From: Campylorhamphus procurvoides
Lineage: Eukaryota; Chordata; Aves; Passeriformes; Dendrocolaptidae
Reading direction: 5' to 3'
Assembly (NCBI GenBank): GCA_013396655.1
Contig: WBMV01000006.1
Location: forward strand, 17,793-81,792
Length of the DNA stretch: 64,000 nucleotides
How positions within the stretch are numbered: position 1 is the first letter of the stretch; every line of letters begins with the position of its first letter. Positions 43,585-54,319 of the stretch are shown in pieces. A program made the position numbers and the translations under genes. The notes under the pieces were generated by a model. It did not search any database, was not told the DNA's origin, and was given only the letters and a program-made list of their open reading frames with translations.

Positions 43585-43720
43585 AAAATAAGTGCTCTTT
43601 CATGTAGCGTTGCTTTGGCTTCCCAGGAGCCGAAGGGGGGCTCCAGCACACGGCATTTATCTCCAATAGCTATTGATCCCCAGCTCTATAAAAATGATTA
43701 CACTTGACCCAAGGCTGCAC
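43585..43720. promoter_or_regulatory. candidate conserved non-coding element, weak
   Basis: TAATAAAATAAGTGC, CATGTAGCGTTGCTTTGG, TTATCTCCAATAGCTATTGATCC and TATAAAAATGATTACACTTG in about 130 bp, without repeats. CCAATAGCTATTGA is a near-perfect dyad. Function is inferred. Confidence 0.28.
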
Positions 43721-43949
43721 TCGCTCCAGGGGCTGAGCTGGAGAGTGGGATGTGCAGGGAATTCCACAGGGGAGGAGATGGGATGCTGGGAGGTTTATTC
43801 AAAGATGAGCAGGTGAAAGCTGCAGGGCTCTTCCCTTTGGAAGGTGGAGCAGCTCAGTTGTTGCAGGATCATGAGAGCAGGGTTTGAGGGAAGTTTGGGG
43901 CAAAGGCAGCACTTTTTAGGCAGGTCAGAGGAAGTTCCAGCAGTTAGGG

Positions 43950-44082
43950 AGCATAGTGGATTTGGAAAACACTCTCAGGCACGTGGTGGGATTCTTGGGG
44001 TGTCCTGGGCAGGGCCAGGATTTGAACTCAATGATCCTTGTGGGTCCTTCCAGCTCAGGATATTCCCTGTTTCTAGGAGGTG
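43950..44082 (+). mobile_element. CR1 LINE 3' fragment (lineage C)
   Basis: 'tagtggatttggaaaacact', 'cttggggtgtcctgggcagg', 'gccaggatttgaactcaatg', 'atccttgtgggtccttccag' and 'ctcaggatattccctgtttc'. The end has lost clear octamers. About 130 bp, same lineage as the copy at 621 but on the opposite strand. Confidence 0.85.
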
Positions 44083-44194
44083 AATTCAGGACATGAGTGT
44101 GGGAGGATCAAGGATGTGGCTGGAGAAGACTCTGGGTTGTAACAATTGCTTTCCACCAGCATTAAATCACTGCAGGGCTGGGCAGAACAAGGGA

Positions 44195-44250
44195 GATGGA
44201 ACAGGAACCACTCTAAGGTCATCATGTCCAACCATTACTCAATGAGTGGC
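44195..44250 (-). mobile_element. possible short CR1 fragment
   Basis: 'ggaaccactctaaggtcatc' then 'atgtccaaccattactcaat' resembles an antisense CR1 3' block. It has no octamers and is only about 55 bp. Confidence 0.4.
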
Positions 44251-45946
44251 ATGGCCAGAAAAGCAGCTGGACAGCCAAGCCCAGGGGTCCTTTCTTGGGA
44301 GAACATCCTGGGATCAGGAATGGTGGAGTCCTTTGGGTGGAAGGAGCAGAGGAGCTGGGAGAGAACAGCAAGAAAGCACAGGCACAAGGAGGACCCCACT
44401 GTGGAGTCCACTGGAATGTTGTGAGGGTTCTGGCTCTCTCCTGTTCCTCCAAGCTCAGCCCCAGGATGAGGATCCTGGTCTCCATCACACCCTTCTTCAC
44501 GGCTTTCCTTTACACAGTGCCCAGATGAAGGCACATCTGGAAGGATATGGAATTGGACTTCCTCAGGGCCAACTTCGTGGCCACAGGAAATTGCAATCCT
44601 TTATCCCAAATTACTTTCTTGATGAAAGGCTTCAGGCCAGGAACCTACACCAGAAGCCAACGACCAGGCAAGTAAGGCATGGACCAACTTATGGACTTGC
44701 CACTGGATTTAAACATGTTGGCAGAGGTTGCTGTGCCCGAGGACGTGGATTGCTCTCTGTGCTTCAGGAAGAACTGCTGGAAAAAGGGAGCAGCTTGGCT
44801 TGCAAACCATGGAAGATGCTCGGGGAGCTGGGACAAGGAATAAAATCTCCGTTGCTGGAGGACAGCGTGGACAGGGGCTGTTCCCAAGAAGCCGCTTGGA
44901 GCTGTCCCAAGAGGCCACAGGGGTGGAACCACTGGGATTTAAGGTGGCAGTTCCAAACTGGGTTGTTCCATGAGCTATTCCAGGGTCAGAAAACAGCTGC
45001 TGGGAGCGGGGAGTAGGAAAGCAATGTTGGGGTTGGATGTTTCTCACCCAGGGGAAGAGGAAGGGTGAGAAGAGGAGATGAAGGATGAGAGGAGGTCTCA
45101 GCTGTACCTGTGGGTGAGATGAGTCCCCAAATGTCAACTCTACTCCAAGCCAGCCCTCAGAGAGAAGAGACCTTGGGTCCAACACACTGGTCCCATCACC
45201 ACAGGCTGCCAGTTTGACGAGGAAAAGAGAATGGGAAGAGACTCTGTGAGACTCCTCTCTCCCTTAGCCGGCTTCCCTTGCCTGGATGCTGTCCTGGAGC
45301 ATGAAAAAACCCCTTCAAACAGACACTAATCCTTTTGCAAACTGGCCTGAATTAGGACCTGAAGAAAGAGGCTGGCTCAGAAGTCTGGCACTTGCCTGGA
45401 GCTCCCGAGAAAAGAGGGAAACGGGGGGATATCACCGGAGCTGATGTTCTGCAGAGCTGGCTCCGCACACTTATTGGTGCTCTGACTTGGGGAGGGCTTT
45501 GCTTCCAGCACAGGAGGGTTATCAGGGGATTTGCTGCTGTTGCAAAACTTCTGCCTGGATTGGGAGGGGGAGGGAGAGGTTTTCCAGCAGTCAGCAGAGC
45601 ACGATTTAGCATCTGCAGCGTCGAAAATGACCCTTGTGATTGCACTTCCTTTAGGCGACCTGGGTTTTTGATATCCACGTGTGGTGGATGGAGATGCTGC
45701 TTGGAGGGGAGGGGGTGTGGGGACACGAGGGGCTGGTGAGGGGATGGCCAAGGCAAAAGTCCTTATTCCAGAGGGAAAAGGCTTCCCTGCTCACTGTAAT
45801 TCACTGTTGCCTCAGACCGGGGGATTCGGGTCTGGGAATGGGGTGATGGGGACACTCAACTCCCGTGACTGTAGAAGGAGCCAGGAGGGATTTGTTTGGG
45901 GCTCAGTTTAACCCTGCTGAAACCCTCGAGTGGGAGGACCTGGATG
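44251..45946. other. unassigned sequence, no gene seen
   Basis: A 256-codon plus frame (44246-45016) and opposing minus frames of 95-158 codons have no recognised motif. At 45,655-45,735 (plus) a good acceptor (cacttcctttag) and a fair donor (GCTG/GTGAGG) enclose an open 81 bp rich in Trp codons, which is not convincing. Confidence 0.4.
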
Positions 45947-46352
45947 AGCCTAAAACATGGAAAAGAGAAGGTTTGGGGGTGACCTAATTGCAGCCTTTTG
46001 GTACCTGAAGGAAGCCAACAAGAAGGATGGAGAGAGACTTTTTACAAGGGTCTGGAGTGTCAGGATGAGGGGGAATGGCTTCCCACTAACAGTTGAAAGC
46101 TTTGGATGAGATATTGGGAAGGAATTCCTTTCTGGGAGGGTGGGCAGGCCCTGGCACAGGTTGCCCAGAGAAGCTGTGGCTGCCCCTGAATCCCTGGAAC
46201 TGTCCAAGGCCAGGTTGGATGGGACTTGGAGCAACATGGGATAGTAAAAAGTGTCCCTGCCCATGGCAGGGGATTGTAATGAGATGATCTTTAAAATTAA
46301 ACCAATACATCTTTAGATGTCCCTTTCAATCCAAATTACTCTATGATTCTAC
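45947..46352 (+). mobile_element. CR1 LINE 3' fragment (lineage A) with tail insertion
   Basis: 'ggtgacctaattgcagcctt', 'agaaggatggagagagactt' and 'tttacaagggtctggagtgt' begin the UTR. It continues to 'ccctgcccatggcagggg', then carries an extra about 30 bp (aaattaaaccaatacatc) before 'cctttcaatccaaattactc' and 'tatgattctac'. The insertion inside the most conserved part of the 3' end is unusual. Confidence 0.92.
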
Positions 46353-47162
46353 AAAAGCCTTAGATTTGTTTCATGGAGGAGGGACCTTTTTCTGGAACAC
46401 AGACATGGAATTGCAAGGAAGGAAAGTATGGGATGAGGATAAAAAAATGATGAGCATCAGCATCTCAGGTGGACCCTGCTGAACACAGACAAGTCAGGGA
46501 CAGTGGGAAGAAGAAAAGAGCAAGAGGAGAAAACCTCTGGTCCTAATTCCAGGGAATCAGGATTGTCACAAAAAGCAGGACAGGACCTCAGACAGGACAG
46601 TATTTGTGGAGCCCAACAATGAGAGCAGTGAGGTGTTTGCAGGGAAACTCAAGCTCCAAACCTGCCCTGAGGGGGAAAGCTGCTCCAAGACACCCTCCAG
46701 AGCCCTCCTGACCACTCATCCAAGCCGTACAAAACTCTCTTGGTGGTTTCCCAGTGCCAGAGAGGGGAGATGCCCATCCTTGCTGACCTGCTTGGCAGGT
46801 ACATCTCGGCCAGGCATTCCTCCCCACCCCCTTCCAGGGCTGCCCTCCACGCCTGAGGTGGCAGGAGCTGGGCACAAGCCATGCCAGGGTCTCAAATATC
46901 CCCCTCCCCGTCCCCTCCCAGCCCTCCCTCCCCTCCTGGCAGGGCACCTGCCACAAAGGCTGCTCACCCCACGAGCAGTGCCAGGGCCCTGGGGGCTGTC
47001 AGAAGACACCCTGGCTGGCACCCAGGGCTGACACCCGATGCATCCCCCTCCACCTCCCACTGGGAAGACACACGGAGCTCAGCACCCACCCACGGGTTTC
47101 CCCCAGGGTTACCACGGGAGAGCCAAGCTGTCCCACGGGCAGCGTCCCACCCATGTCATTCC
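46353..47162. other. unassigned sequence, C-rich in its second half
   Basis: About 46,880-46,990 is C/CT-rich. Frames of about 120-140 codons on both strands reflect composition. No gene is recognised. Confidence 0.45.
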
Positions 47163-47340
47163 CACTTTTCCTGCACCACCACGGTGAAGCCCTGCATGGC
47201 CAGGAGGTCCTGGGTGGGCTGGGCTGGAGGTTCCATGGGGTAGCCGGTTTTACAGTAGGAAATCTGAAGGTCTCGGAGGGCGTTTTGGGACTCCGTGATC
47301 CGAGCCCTTTGTGGAGCACCCGGGCACGGAGCCTTTTGGC
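47163..47340 (-). CDS. weak candidate coding exon, gene unknown
   Basis: A minus-strand frame is open from about 47,356 to 47,156 and encodes a natural-looking peptide containing 'ALRDLQISYCKTGYP' and 'DLLAMQGFTVVV'. About 34 of 44 codons around the best part end in G or C. A possible acceptor (cttctctccatgacgtcag) lies just upstream and a weak donor (AAAA/GTGGGA) near 47,162. Exact ends are guesses. A palindromic TGACGTCA (47,352-47,359) overlaps the acceptor. I do not recognise the protein. A chance frame in a G/C-rich region is a real alternative. Confidence 0.22.
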
Positions 47341-47351
47341 CCAACGAGGGC

Positions 47352-47359
47352 TGACGTCA
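47352..47359. promoter_or_regulatory. perfect CRE palindrome TGACGTCA
   Basis: An intact TGACGTCA, the CREB/ATF consensus, in a moderately CpG-containing stretch. One such site could occur by chance in 64 kb, so the functional claim is weak. Confidence 0.25.
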
Positions 47360-47797
47360 TGGAGAGAAGATGCCCTGTCTTACCCAGGGGCCTCCCTGCT
47401 GGAAGGAGCATCTCCAAATTCCTGAAGGTGCATATTAACCGGCACAGACTGTGCTGGGAAACATAACAAGCCACAAGCTGCAGGGATCTGCTTACACCGA
47501 CCTGGCACGGGGGAAGTGCGAGGCTCCAGCAGCACAAACCTCCTCAGGCAGGGGCATAAAATACATCAGACTCCAAACTAGCCCAGCCAGAGGTCCCAAC
47601 CCCGAGCTAAGGTTTCATCCTGGAGGGACAGGTGGGTCAGGGATCGCAGCCAGGCCATTCAGTGCCGCAGGCTCAGGAAAATCCAACATCCAGAGGGGGT
47701 GGTGGAGCACCCTAACCCCAACCTGCAGCACCGAGGGGGAGAGGGAGCAAGTCAGGCATCACCACATCCCCTTCTTACCCCTCTATCTCCTGGCTTT
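47360..47797. other. unassigned sequence, no gene seen
   Basis: Unique-looking interval before the CR1 copy. No feature is recognised. Confidence 0.5.
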
Positions 47798-47948
47798 TCA
47801 TGGAATCATCATAGAATCATTTGGGTTGGAAGAGAACTTTGAGATCATCTTGTTCCAACCCCCTGCCATGGACAGGGACACGTTCCATGAGACCAGGTTG
47901 CTCCAAGCCCCATCCAAGCTGGCCTTGGACACTTCCAGGGATGGGGCA
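47798..47948 (-). mobile_element. CR1 LINE 3' fragment (lineage A)
   Basis: 'tcatggaatcatcatagaat' shows two octamer remnants. It continues 'catttgggttggaagagaac', 'gccatggacagggacacgtt' and 'ggccttggacacttccaggg'. About 150 bp. Confidence 0.93.
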
Positions 47949-48388
47949 GTGGGCCTTTATTTGCTGCCTGGCCCTTTCCCAAGCTTTAAGACTTCCCATC
48001 TCCTGGCTCCATCATCCTGCAGCCCATCCAGAGCACCCCAAGGATGCATGGACAGCCCTTGGATATCCCTCCTGCCAGAGCCTTCACACCCTGATGCTGT
48101 TGTGTCAGTCCTGGAGCTCTGCCAGGAGTCACTTCCATAGCATGGCACAGCCCAAAATGCTCTTGGCAAACTGGTCCCAGCACCAGGTCTCTTGGCCATT
48201 CCTCTGGGAGCAGGGAGGGACCCTGAGCCAGGGCCCTCAACACCCTCAGGCTGCTGCAGGTTCAGGATCGAGTCCAATTGTCTGTTTTTCATTATTGAAC
48301 AAGTCCCTTTATTGGGTTTTCAGCTTGTCCAGGAAATCCAGTGCACAGGGATGTGGGGGGGCTGCTGATTCGGGAGGGAAAGATGTGC
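47949..48388. other. unassigned sequence, no gene seen
   Basis: Spacer between oppositely oriented CR1 copies. A 249-codon plus frame (47821-48570) links the two and is repeat-driven. Confidence 0.5.
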
Positions 48389-48705
48389 AGAGGTGTGGGA
48401 TGTTATGGAGACATCCTGAGAGAGTTGGGATTGCTCAACATGGAGAAGAGAAGGATCCAGGGAGACCTCAGAGCCCCTTCCAGAGCCTAAAGGGGCTCCA
48501 GGAGAGCTGGAGAGGGACTTGGGACAAGGGATGGAGGGACAGGGCACAGGGAATGGCTTCCCAGGGTTAGATGGGATATTGGGAAAGAATTCCTGGCTGG
48601 GAGGGTGGGGAGAGGCTGGGATGGAATTCCCAGAGAAGCTGTGGCTGCCCCTGGATTTCTGGAAGTGTCCAAGGCCAGGTTGGATGGGACTTGGAACAAT
48701 TTGGT
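48389..48705 (+). mobile_element. CR1 LINE 3' fragment (lineage A), 3' end missing
   Basis: 'gagacatcctgagagagttg', 'aacatggagaagagaaggat', 'gagctggagagggacttggg', 'gatattgggaaagaattcct' and 'gtccaaggccaggttggatg' are all present. The copy breaks after 'gggacttggaacaatttgg', so the last about 110 bp and octamers are absent: a post-insertion deletion or rearrangement. Confidence 0.92.
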
Positions 48706-49053
48706 CCCACCGCTCTGGAACGAACAGAGACATCTCTAACTAGGTCTGGTTGTTCAGAGCTGAACCACCCTCACAAACTGCTGGAAACAGAATCCTCTGG
48801 TCTGGATCCAATGGAAGAGAGCAGGGGATGGAATTCCACCGGCTGGGAACATTCCCTCCTGCTGTTATGGATGCAGCAGGTGAATCCCTGCCCTCATGGT
48901 GCAGTAAAGGGTCCCTGTTGTTACCCATCCCCCTTCCCAATCGGTTCATCCTGACCTTACTGAGCCCTCCAGGAGCTGAACAGGCAGTGGAATTCACAGA
49001 TGGAAGTTGGGATGTTCTCAGAGAGGCACTACAAGGTTTTTTTGCAGCTCAAA
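48706..49053. other. unassigned sequence, no gene seen
   Basis: Unique-looking spacer ending at the ambiguous base beside the minisatellite. Confidence 0.5.
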
Positions 49054-49054
49054 N
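49054..49054. other. ambiguous base at minisatellite edge
   Basis: A lone N separates unique sequence from the 21-bp array, so the left boundary and copy number of the array are uncertain. Confidence 0.8.
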
Positions 49055-49541
49055 CAAGATTGATAATGAAGGAGCAGGATCCATAGATAAGAGAAGGATC
49101 CATAGGGAAAGAGCAGGATCCATAGGGAAGGAGCAGGATCTCTAATGAAGGAGTGGGATCCATACAAAAGGAGCAGGACCCATAGAGAAGAAACAGGATC
49201 CATAAAGAAGAAGCAGGATCCATAGAGAAGGAGCAGGATCCATAGATAAGAGAAGGATCCATAGGGAAAGAGCAGGATCCATAGGGAAGGAGCAAGATTG
49301 ATAATGAAGGAGCAGAATCCATTGGAAAGGAGCAGACTCCATACAAAAGGAGCAGGATCCATGGAGAAAGAGCAGGTTCCATAATGAAGGAGCAGGATCC
49401 ATAGAGAAGGAGCAGGTTCCATAGAGAAGGAGCAGGATCCATAGGGAAGAAGCAGGATCCATATGGAGGAAGCAGGATCCATAGGGAGGAAGCAGGATCC
49501 ATAGGGAAGGAGCAGGATCAATAGGGAAGAAGCAGGATCTG
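49055..49541. repeat. second 21-bp minisatellite, about 23 units
   Basis: The unit is 'gagaaggagcaggatccata' plus one base, with variants (gataatgaagg, acaaaaggagc, gggaagaagc). It shares the 21-bp period but no sequence with the array at 30.2 kb. The plus strand is purine-rich. All three minus frames are open for 137-167 codons (repeats such as YGSCSFSMDPA), an artefact of the period. A block of about 170 bp around 49,075-49,140 recurs near 49,235-49,300, suggesting higher-order duplication. Confidence 0.95.
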
Positions 49542-51218
49542 GCCCTCAGAGACATTGCACCTCCATCCTGTACTATGGAAGTCCAGACTCCCCATCCCAG
49601 GGATGTTTTTGAGGCTCCTCACGGCTCCGCGTAACCCGAGAGCCAGGAAAATGCAAATCACTCATCGCAGGACGTCGGAGGGGGCAGATGAATGAACTTG
49701 AACCGTGACATGTGCTCCCAAAACTGTGAAGTGACAAAGTCATCGCCTGGAGGCCACGGCCGGGAGAGTCCCGGGAATGGGCAAAGCCAAGTAGCCCAGC
49801 CAGCCATGGGGTGCTTGGCATTCCTGCTCTGGGGGGAGTTTGTTCTTCTTTTTCTCCCCTAATTGTTCATCAAAACATCTTGTTCCTTTCTGGGCAGGGC
49901 TTTTCACCTGTGGTTGGTTTTGGGCACTGCTCTGTGCCACAAAGTCCCCACTTCCCCAACCTCTCCCCGATGCGTTTGGCTCCCTGATCCACACGGGATT
50001 TTGGTTCCCTCGTGGAAGGAGCAAGATTATTTTGCTGAAAAAAAAAGTGTCTGCCAGAACATGGACCACCAAAACCCCCTGCAAAATCCAGGGCACCACA
50101 AGCAGTTTAGGAGAAACATGGGAAAGTGGGCCAAAAAAGGGATGATAAAGCTTCATTTTGAGTGGTCCCCACCCAAGCAGCACTTGGCAGGTTCTCCATG
50201 GGGCAGAAGGCCACGGTGATGGGCACATTTAACCCCCAAGAGTATCCAGGTGCAGTTCCCACACCACCTTCCACCTGAATTTGCCAGGATGAATCCCCCC
50301 TGAGGAGTCAAATCCCATTTAAAAGACTTGGCCTGAGCTCAGGTTCTCCCTGTGTGTCCCTCCACCAGGGACCACTTCTGGGGGTGTCACGGAGCCACCG
50401 TGTCACAGGGTCCTTGTGCTTCTGCAGGATCCTGGCCCATGGGGAGAGCCCCTCAGTGGGGTTGGGGAGCAGCTGGGTGGGAGGGCAGGTCCTGTAGATG
50501 GACAGGCACAGCTCCAGCCCCGGAGTTATTCTGGGTGTCTCGTTTTCTCTCCCGTGCTCCGTCGATCAGTTTTCCTTTGGCTGTTCCCCAGTAGAATCAG
50601 CCTCTCTCCTGACAGGCTGGAGGTGTTCTGTTCTCCTCCTCCTCCCAAGGTCATCCCACCCCCAAACCATCCTTTCCATGTGTGCAGGAAGCATCCACCA
50701 CTCACGTCAGCCACGGGTGCCTTCAGCCCTGAGCATCTGAAGGGAAGAGACCACCAAAATAAGGTGTCTTTGAGAGATGAAAGGCTCTTCCATGCTGAGG
50801 AACACATCAGACTCGTGGTGACGTGAAGTATCTTCTGCTTTCCCCACCTCTTTCCATCCCTGCCAAGAGGAATCACAACAAAGCCACCGGAATTGATGGG
50901 TCTGTTGGTTTTGCTCACGGCAGCTCTGGGCACAAGGTGGGCACCCACAAATCCCTCTGGACTCTGCTTTGCAGGGATGTCTCCTCCTTTTCAGAGACAT
51001 CCATCTCCTCCTTCCATCTGCCTGTCAAATTGTCCTCTTGAGGAGCAGCAGGAGCTCTGAGGGCAACAAGGAGATGTGTGTTGGTATCATCACCACTCAT
51101 CAGGTCACTGACATCCATCACACCCCACGGCTCATCCCAGCACCCACCCAAAAACCAGGTCCTGACACTGACACTTCCACCAGATGGGTCATAGAAGGGG
51201 TGTCGTGGAGCCCTGGGA
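49542..51218. other. unassigned sequence, no gene seen
   Basis: Unique-looking sequence with a short A run at 50,037-50,046 and frames up to 162 codons (minus 49740-50228), none recognised. Confidence 0.45.
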
Positions 51219-51291
51219 TCATGGAATGGTTTGAGTTGGAAGGGACCTTAAAGATCATCTCATTCCAACCCCCTGCCATGGGCAGGGACAC
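51219..51291 (-). mobile_element. CR1 LINE 3' end cut at an ambiguous base (lineage A)
   Basis: 'gatcatggaatggtttgagt' to 'ccctgccatgggcagggaca' is near-consensus, then it stops at the N at 51,292. The missing body may be real truncation or an unfilled assembly join. Confidence 0.9.
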
Positions 51292-51292
51292 N
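51292..51292. other. ambiguous base truncating a CR1 copy
   Basis: The N lies exactly where CR1 similarity ends, which is what a mis-joined repeat would look like. Confidence 0.75.
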
Positions 51293-51506
51293 TCCTCATC
51301 CACCTTGTCCAGTTCCCAAGGGTCAGGTCGGCATGAGGTCCCTGCTTTGGATGGGATGATGTTCCAGGTGTTTGTCTCCTCCTGGAGATCCAGACAACCC
51401 TCTGTGCACCTGAAGGACCAGTGGGAGGGCTCGATGGATCCTGGGGAACGATCTGCTCCTTCAGAGCCTCCAACTGAACTGTCTGGTCCAGGAGACAAAT
51501 GCAGAC

Positions 51507-51636
51507 CAGTCCAAGGCCAGGTTGGACAGAGCTCAGAGCAACCTGGTCTGGTGGAATGTCCCTCTGTCCATGGCAGGAGGTTGGAAGTGGATGGTCTTGA
51601 AGGTCCCTTCCAACCCAAACCATTCCAGGATTTTAG
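51507..51636 (+). mobile_element. CR1 LINE 3' fragment (lineage A)
   Basis: 'agtccaaggccaggttggac', 'caacctggtctggtggaatg', 'atggtcttgaaggtcccttc' and 'cattccaggattttag'. About 130 bp, opposite in strand to the copy 215 bp upstream. Confidence 0.92.
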
Positions 51637-54319
51637 TGTTGAAGACCTTGGGAGTCCACAGGCCGCTGAGAGTGGGAAGAAATCATGGTTTCTTCTCCCA
51701 GTTAGGCGTGGCAGCTCCCAGTTCCAGCTGAATGTGATCAGAGGGGTCCATCCAGGCTGGATGGAGCATCACCTCTTCCCAACACATCCAGAGGGAGCCC
51801 CATCCCACCATCCCACCCCATCCCAGCTCCTCCAGGCCGGCATTCATCCCTCCCACCTCAGAATCTTCACCACCCCCCCGTGATGCCTCTTGATTTATGG
51901 CCAACCCAGAGCTACTTAGGGTTGATGCACCTCTTGTGTCAGAGCCAGAGCCTGCAGGAGGGAGCCCCAGGCAGTCTGAGGATTAAACACTCTTGGATTT
52001 ATCCCCGGGAAGCAGAGCCAGGGTTGGTGTTTTCATGGGGATTTACCTCCTGCTGCACCTCTGGCCGGGGAGTTTGACTGTGCAAAGTCTATCCCAAGTG
52101 GGATTATCCCTTTTCTGGTGGTCTTGGAACAGGAAAACCATCCTGGCTGCATTGTCCTGGCCACTGGCTCCCTCTGTGGTGGGGACAGTCGGTGTCCAGA
52201 TGCTTTGGGCTCTGGAGAAGGTGAGGGTTAGGAAATCATCCCATGGAAGAGCTCCATGAGGAGGGAACATCTCCTCAACCAGCACCACGATCCAGGGAAT
52301 CCTGATTCACCCCTGGGTGTTGTGAAGGAGCGTTTTAAAACAGGTTTAATAAAAAAGTAAAAGCACAGCAAAGTTCATTAGCAAAGGTCACTCTGCTAGT
52401 GCTTAAAGCACAGAGAGGAAAAGCAGACTAAACTCCAAAGCCAATCAATCCCAAACCAAAATCAGCCCCAAAATTATCCACGTGGAGCCTAGGGGAGGGC
52501 AGGGAGTGGAGGGAAAAGGGTAGGGATAGCAGAGGGATAACAAGGAATGAGGAAGAGCCTCCTGCTGAGGCACAAAATTTAGGTTGGATCTCCTTGTTAA
52601 ACCAAGCCCTGGGCTTGACCAATAGTTCAGGCCCAATTACAGCACTTAATTAAGAGATGAGATTATTTAACAAATGATTCATGTAGAGTTTGCACCAGTA
52701 ACGCTCAGGCCTGACTTACTCAGAAATTTGAAGTTCTTTAAGAACAAAACCCTTCAAGAGAGTGTTAAAAAGCTCCTCATACCCCAAATACAAACCCAAA
52801 TTACTGGGACCCAGCTTCCCAAACCTGTTCCTCGAGGCAACGCCATGAGATCCCTATGGTTCCCAGGCCAAAGGAGGTGGAAACCTTCTCCTTTCCCTCT
52901 GGGAAAGGTTGTCTGGGATTCCAGGGCTTGTGTTGAGGAAAAAGAGTCCAGTCATAGGGACTGGACAGGGAATTTCCTCTGGGCCGACACTGTCCTTGAT
53001 CCCTCAGCACCAGTGTGATGGGAAGAGGCTGCACTGGTGGCAAGTTGTAAAAAAAATGTGGTTTGGTCACTGGAAATGATGAAGTCACTGTTTTTATCGG
53101 GTGGAATCACCCTTGGAACAATGCAAACTGTGGTGGGAGCAGCACCGGCCAAGTAGGGCGGGTCCAAGGATGGGAAAACATCAGGCATTGGGAATGTCTT
53201 TTATTAATACATTCCCAAAAAAATACCCCTCTAGCCCTTCCTCTCATCCCATCTGCAGGAAAAGCCCTCCCAGGGCAGGATTAATTTGATAGCCCCCAAA
53301 TCCCTGGATTTCCCCCAGAAAAGGGTTTCAGCTGGATGAACCTTGTTCAGGGCTCTTCCCTTCCAGTTCCAAACCACCGAGCCTGGAGCTGGGAAGTTGT
53401 TTCACCCCTTCCTCCTCTGGCCTTGAGCCGGTCTGGGTGATGATTCCCCACGGAATCAGAGGAATGTTGTCAGGGAAACAACCTCTTGGACATGATTGTC
53501 AGAGGTGACAATGTTTGGGAGAGAAGAGGCAAGGCCATGTTGTCATCTGTGTGACATTGAAACAGAGATTGGCTCTGTCACCTCACAAATTCCCTGCTTT
53601 TCCTTGGTAAAAATTCCCCTCATCCCATTTTTCCAGAGGGGTTGGATTGGCACTGGCACCAGCAGAAGCAGCAGCTTCCCACATCCAATTTCCAACATCC
53701 AAGTGTCCAGCAGGAGCTCCAAAGTACTCTGAGAAGGGACAGCCTGACAACAACCAACCAACAACCCAACCTGGCTTGGAGGGTTCCAGAAGGAATTTGG
53801 GAAGGGGTGGAAGGATAAACTCAGCCAAGGCACGGGACAAAGACGGACCAGAGAGGCCCCACAGCCAGAGGATGGGCAACCAGAGAGGTACAGCTCGCAA
53901 CTGGATGCTCTCCCAAAATTCTGCCCATCAAAATGAACATCAGGGAGATGAGGAAGCAAATGGAAGCTGCTTGGTGGAGCTGGATGGGCGAGAGATGGAT
54001 CTTTGGATTGCCAGGCAGGGGATGGGATTTCTGCACGATGGGAGTCATGTTTAACCTCCTGCCCTCTCTGCGAGTGCCTGAACTCCCCTTTGGATCCCCT
54101 TTAAAATAGCACTTCCAATAAACATTCCAGGTTCAGGAGTCAGGGCGGGGACAGTGGAGTTCCCTCCCAAATTTGCCAAGACAGAAAACCATCCTTAAAC
54201 AAACCGGCCTCGCTTTATCAGGAGCTTCAAATGTGCAGGAAGAAAACATCACCCACCCTCTCAAAAAAAAAAAAGAAGTAAAAAGAGCAAAAAAAGAAAA
54301 AAAGCCCCATATTTTATAG
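51637..54319. other. unassigned sequence, possible old LTR inside
   Basis: No gene is recognised. About 52,318-52,960 begins TGTTGTGAAGG, has an A/T-rich segment with TTTAATAAAAAAG and differs in texture from its surroundings. It might be a solo LTR, but I cannot find matching ends or a target duplication. A 114-codon plus frame (52674-53018) inside it has no recognised domain. Confidence 0.35.

Noticed and set aside
44246..45016. 256-codon plus frame considered as a retroviral or host gene
   Set aside because: No retroviral or cellular motif is visible, and opposing frames of similar size are open.
45655..45735. 81-bp open stretch with a good acceptor, plus strand
   Set aside because: The donor is only fair and the peptide is implausibly rich in tryptophan (five in 27). 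Probably chance.
49018..49555. Three overlapping minus frames of 137-167 codons
   Set aside because: Artefact of the 21-bp array; the three frames are shifts of the same unit.
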